From Streptomyces sp. NBC_00691 (GTDB lineage: Bacteria; Actinomycetota; Actinomycetes; Streptomycetales; Streptomycetaceae), in the NCBI RefSeq assembly GCF_036226665.1, contig NZ_CP109007.1, forward strand, positions 620,001 to 684,000: DNA of 64,000 nucleotides. Reading direction: 5' to 3'. Position 1 is the first letter of the stretch, and every line of letters starts with the position of its first letter. Made by a program: the position numbers and the translations under genes. Positions 62,015 to 64,000 of the stretch are shown here, in pieces. Under the pieces are notes generated by a model that made no database searches, was not told where the DNA came from, and worked only from the letters and a program-made list of their open reading frames with translations.

Positions 62015-62247
62015 GTCTAAGCCCCCAGGTTCTCGGCTGAGTTGACAGTAGCCCTCTGTCATAGGCCTGGCGACAATTCGCCAGGCTTCGCCAGGGTGCG
62101 CGAGATGTTCCGCCACCCGCGCCCGGGTGTCAGGTAGGAACGCGCCACCCCGCCCCGCCGACCGGCCCTCATTCCCCAGGGTGCGGACCGGGGGCGGGCG
62201 GGGCGACGCACGCAACTCGTCGGCACACGAAGGGATCTGTCACCTCC

Positions 62248-63375
62248 ATGTACACAGCATCGTCCTCCGTGTCCGCCCCGCCCCGGCCGCAGCACCGCAT
62301 CGTCCCGACCGGCGCCGGACCCTACCTCGCTCCCGCCCCTCAGGCCGTACGGCCGAGGCGCTGGGTGGCGGGCACGGGCACCCAGCCGATCAGCGGGAGA
62401 ATCGATCTCTCCGGCCCTCAGGGGGCGCAGCTGAAGATCGCGATCGCCTCCGTCCACCGCATCTGCCCGGAGTTCAACCCGGTCCAGGTGCTGCGGCGCA
62501 GCGGGCGTTCCGTACTGATCGTCGGAACGACCGGGCGGACCACGGCGGTCGCGAAGTGTTTACTGGACCACTCCCCCGCGTGGGTCGAGCGGTTCCGGCA
62601 CGAGATAGCGTCCTACCGCTCCTTCGTCCGCCACCGTCCGCCGGTGCGGGCGCCCCGGCTGATCGCGGCCGACCCGGAGAACTGCACGCTGGTGATCGAG
62701 CGGATGCCCGGGCGGGCGGCGGCGCTCTCGCGCCACCCCGTCGAGGCCCCGCCCCGCGCCGATGTGCGGGCCGCGCTCGGCGCGATCGCCCGCCTCAACG
62801 CGTGGCGCCCGCCGGCCGGGACGTTCGACGCGCCGCTGGACTACGGCACCCGTATCGCCCGCTACCACGAGCTCGGTCTCTTCACGGACCGGGACCGGGA
62901 CGACCTGCAGAAGCTGCTGCACGGTCTGTCGCACGCGGGCGGCCGCCAGGGCATGGGCCAGTTCTGTCATGGCGACGCCCTGCTCTCCAACATCCTCCTC
63001 TCCCCCGCCGGACCGGTCCTCGTCGACTGGGAGCACGCCGGCTGGTATCTGCCCGGCTACGACCTGGCGACCCTCTGGGCGGTGCTCGGTGACGCGCCGC
63101 TCGCCCGGCGCCAGATCAGTCAGCTCGCGCAGCAGGCGGGCGCGGCCTCCCGGGACGCCTTCCTGGTGAACCTGATGATCGTGCTGACGCGGGAGATCCG
63201 GACCTACGAGACGGCGGTGCAGCGCACCATGAAGGAGGCTCCGCCGGCCGGTTCCGTACCGATGCCCACGGGCGCCCTCGCGCCCGGTGAGGAACAGCGG
63301 CTGCTCCTGAGGCGGCTGCACGACGACTGCGCCATGGCACGGCGGGCCGTGCGCGCGGCGGTCGGGACGCGCTGA
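62248..63375 (+). CDS. Phosphotransferase (APH-like) family protein
   Basis: 375 residues. [20 protein letters not shown] is the catalytic loop (HGDXXXXN), [17 protein letters not shown] the metal site. The N-terminal 55 residues are a Pro-rich extension. The ATP lysine is in [20 protein letters not shown]. The usual neighbour pairing with an NsdA-like gene suggests a role in development; substrate unknown. ATG at 62248; GAAGGGA is 14 nt upstream, so initiation may be weak. Confidence 0.85.
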   Translation: MYTASSSVSAPPRPQHRIVPTGAGPYLAPAPQAVRPRRWVAGTGTQPISGRIDLSGPQGAQLKIAIASVHRICPEFNPVQVLRRSGRSVLIVGTTGRTTAVAKCLLDHSPAWVERFRHEIASYRSFVRHRPPVRAPRLIAADPENCTLVIERMPGRAAALSRHPVEAPPRADVRAALGAIARLNAWRPPAGTFDAPLDYGTRIARYHELGLFTDRDRDDLQKLLHGLSHAGGRQGMGQFCHGDALLSNILLSPAGPVLVDWEHAGWYLPGYDLATLWAVLGDAPLARRQISQLAQQAGAASRDAFLVNLMIVLTREIRTYETAVQRTMKEAPPAGSVPMPTGALAPGEEQRLLLRRLHDDCAMARRAVRAAVGTR

Positions 63376-63690
63376 ACGCGCGGGCCCGACCGACGACACG
63401 GGGGGGTGCGCCGTGCGCCCGGTGCCGACACACCGGGACGCGGCGCACTGGCGTCTCCGGTCGCGATGGGGCCGACCGGGTCGGCGGGACCGGACAATGG
63501 TCCACTCCACTGACGCGCCCCAGGCCCGGGACCCGTCTCCGCGAAAGTCCGCCGTCCGGCCTCCATTCCCGCTCTGACGTGGGAAGTTCCGCTCGGGTAC
63601 GGGTGATTGACGGATCGTCCGGGAGCCGATACCCCTGTACGGGTTCGGCCCCGCACGCCCCGGTGTCACCCCCCGCCCCTGGAGGCCGCC
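63376..63690. other. Intergenic region after the phosphotransferase
   Basis: 315 nt. An imperfect hairpin spans about 63406-63448 (GTGCGCCG...CGGCGCAC), a likely terminator. The remainder holds the upstream region of the last gene, including GGGTACGGGTGATTGACGG near 63595. No SigB-type spacing was found. Confidence 0.5.
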
Positions 63691-64000
63691 TTGCTCCGTT
63701 CCGCGTCCGGACGTACGCCTTCGCGTCGTCTGCCGAAGACCCTGGGCGCGCTCGCGTCCGCGGCCCTGTTGCTTCCGCTGTTGTCCGCCGCCCCGCCGGC
63801 CGGTGCCGAGGTGCCCGAGGCGGGTGCGCTCCAGGAGCAGTTCGCGCGGGCGGCCGCGCGCCAGGGCGTACCGGAGAGCGTGCTGCTCGCCGTCGCCTAT
63901 CTCCAGTCGCGCTGGGACGCCCACGGTGGTGCACCGAGTGTGACCGGTGGCTACGGGCCGATGCATCTGACCGACGCGGTGACGGCGTTGGCCGAGACGC
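63691..64000 (+). CDS. Secreted muralytic enzyme (SLT/amidase type), 3' end outside the window
   Basis: 103 residues visible, running off the end. TTG start at 63691 with GGAGG 5 nt upstream. A signal peptide ([20 protein letters not shown], cleavage near AGA) is followed by [40 protein letters not shown] and YGPMHLTD, the start of a lysozyme/SLT-like domain found in front of N-acetylmuramoyl-L-alanine amidase in Streptomyces proteins. It should act on peptidoglycan outside the cell. Confidence 0.8.
   Translation, partial: MLRSASGRTPSRRLPKTLGALASAALLLPLLSAAPPAGAEVPEAGALQEQFARAAARQGVPESVLLAVAYLQSRWDAHGGAPSVTGGYGPMHLTDAVTALAET

Overview
The window is chromosomal DNA from a high-GC actinomycete, almost certainly a Streptomyces. 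Evidence: about 70% or more GC with strong third-position G/C bias, frequent GTG starts, dense operons with GTGA/TGATG overlaps, GC-rich hairpins between convergent genes, and family content typical of the genus (LAL-type LuxR regulator, SigB/F-family sigma factor, PAS-SpoIIE phosphatase, NsdA-like TPR regulator, ectABCD, class I cholesterol oxidase, SPW-repeat and DUF805 membrane proteins). No rRNA, tRNA, CRISPR array, intact insertion sequence or prophage was seen.

Layout. 1-7 kb: the 3' part of a LuxR regulator, a methyltransferase, a NUDIX hydrolase, an enoyl-CoA hydratase/glutaminase pair and a GNAT. 7.2-10.1 kb: a three-gene minus-strand nucleic-acid repair operon (T4 Rnl1-type RNA ligase, T4 Pnkp-type kinase/phosphatase, RNase HI with a Cys-rich tail), the most striking unit here. 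10.3-16.4 kb: a repeat-containing small protein, a DLH-type hydrolase, a beta-propeller lipoprotein, an FMN reductase, a wrecked AspT-type antiporter, a type II NADH dehydrogenase and an L,D-transpeptidase. 16.6-22.6 kb: a GNAT, an operator-preceded dehydrogenase/AhpD-like pair, cholesterol oxidase, asparaginase and a divergent Lrp regulator. 22.8-28.9 kb: a secreted endonuclease I, the ectoine/hydroxyectoine operon ectABCD, then a stress sigma factor facing an anti-sigma-like ATPase. 29-37.7 kb: N-formylglutamate amidohydrolase, an oxidoreductase, a vWA/anchored-partner pair, an MFS/MerR divergent unit and a molybdenum hydroxylase pair (IorB/IorA-like).

37.7-54 kb is looser: a collapsed methyltransferase, tandem repeats, a phosphotransferase, OsmC, an RraA-like protein, an amino-acid permease plus universal stress protein, a centrally deleted secreted sulfatase, a carboxylesterase, an MFS/LysR divergent pair, small stress-type proteins and a GNAT-AAA+ fusion. 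54-64 kb: a PfkB sugar kinase, YdeI-like protein, GNAT, F420-type NADP oxidoreductase, an unrecognised 429-residue protein, a PAS-SpoIIE phosphatase, an NsdA-like regulator divergent from a phosphotransferase, and the start of a secreted muralytic enzyme running off the end.

Themes. Osmotic and general stress functions recur (ectABCD, sigma/anti-sigma, SpoIIE phosphatase, USP, OsmC). Three genes are clear remnants, two of which keep both ends but lack the middle. A short palindromic repeat whose first bases supply the TAG stop codon occurs at the ends of four unrelated genes. Function names are from sequence recognition by eye; no database search was run.
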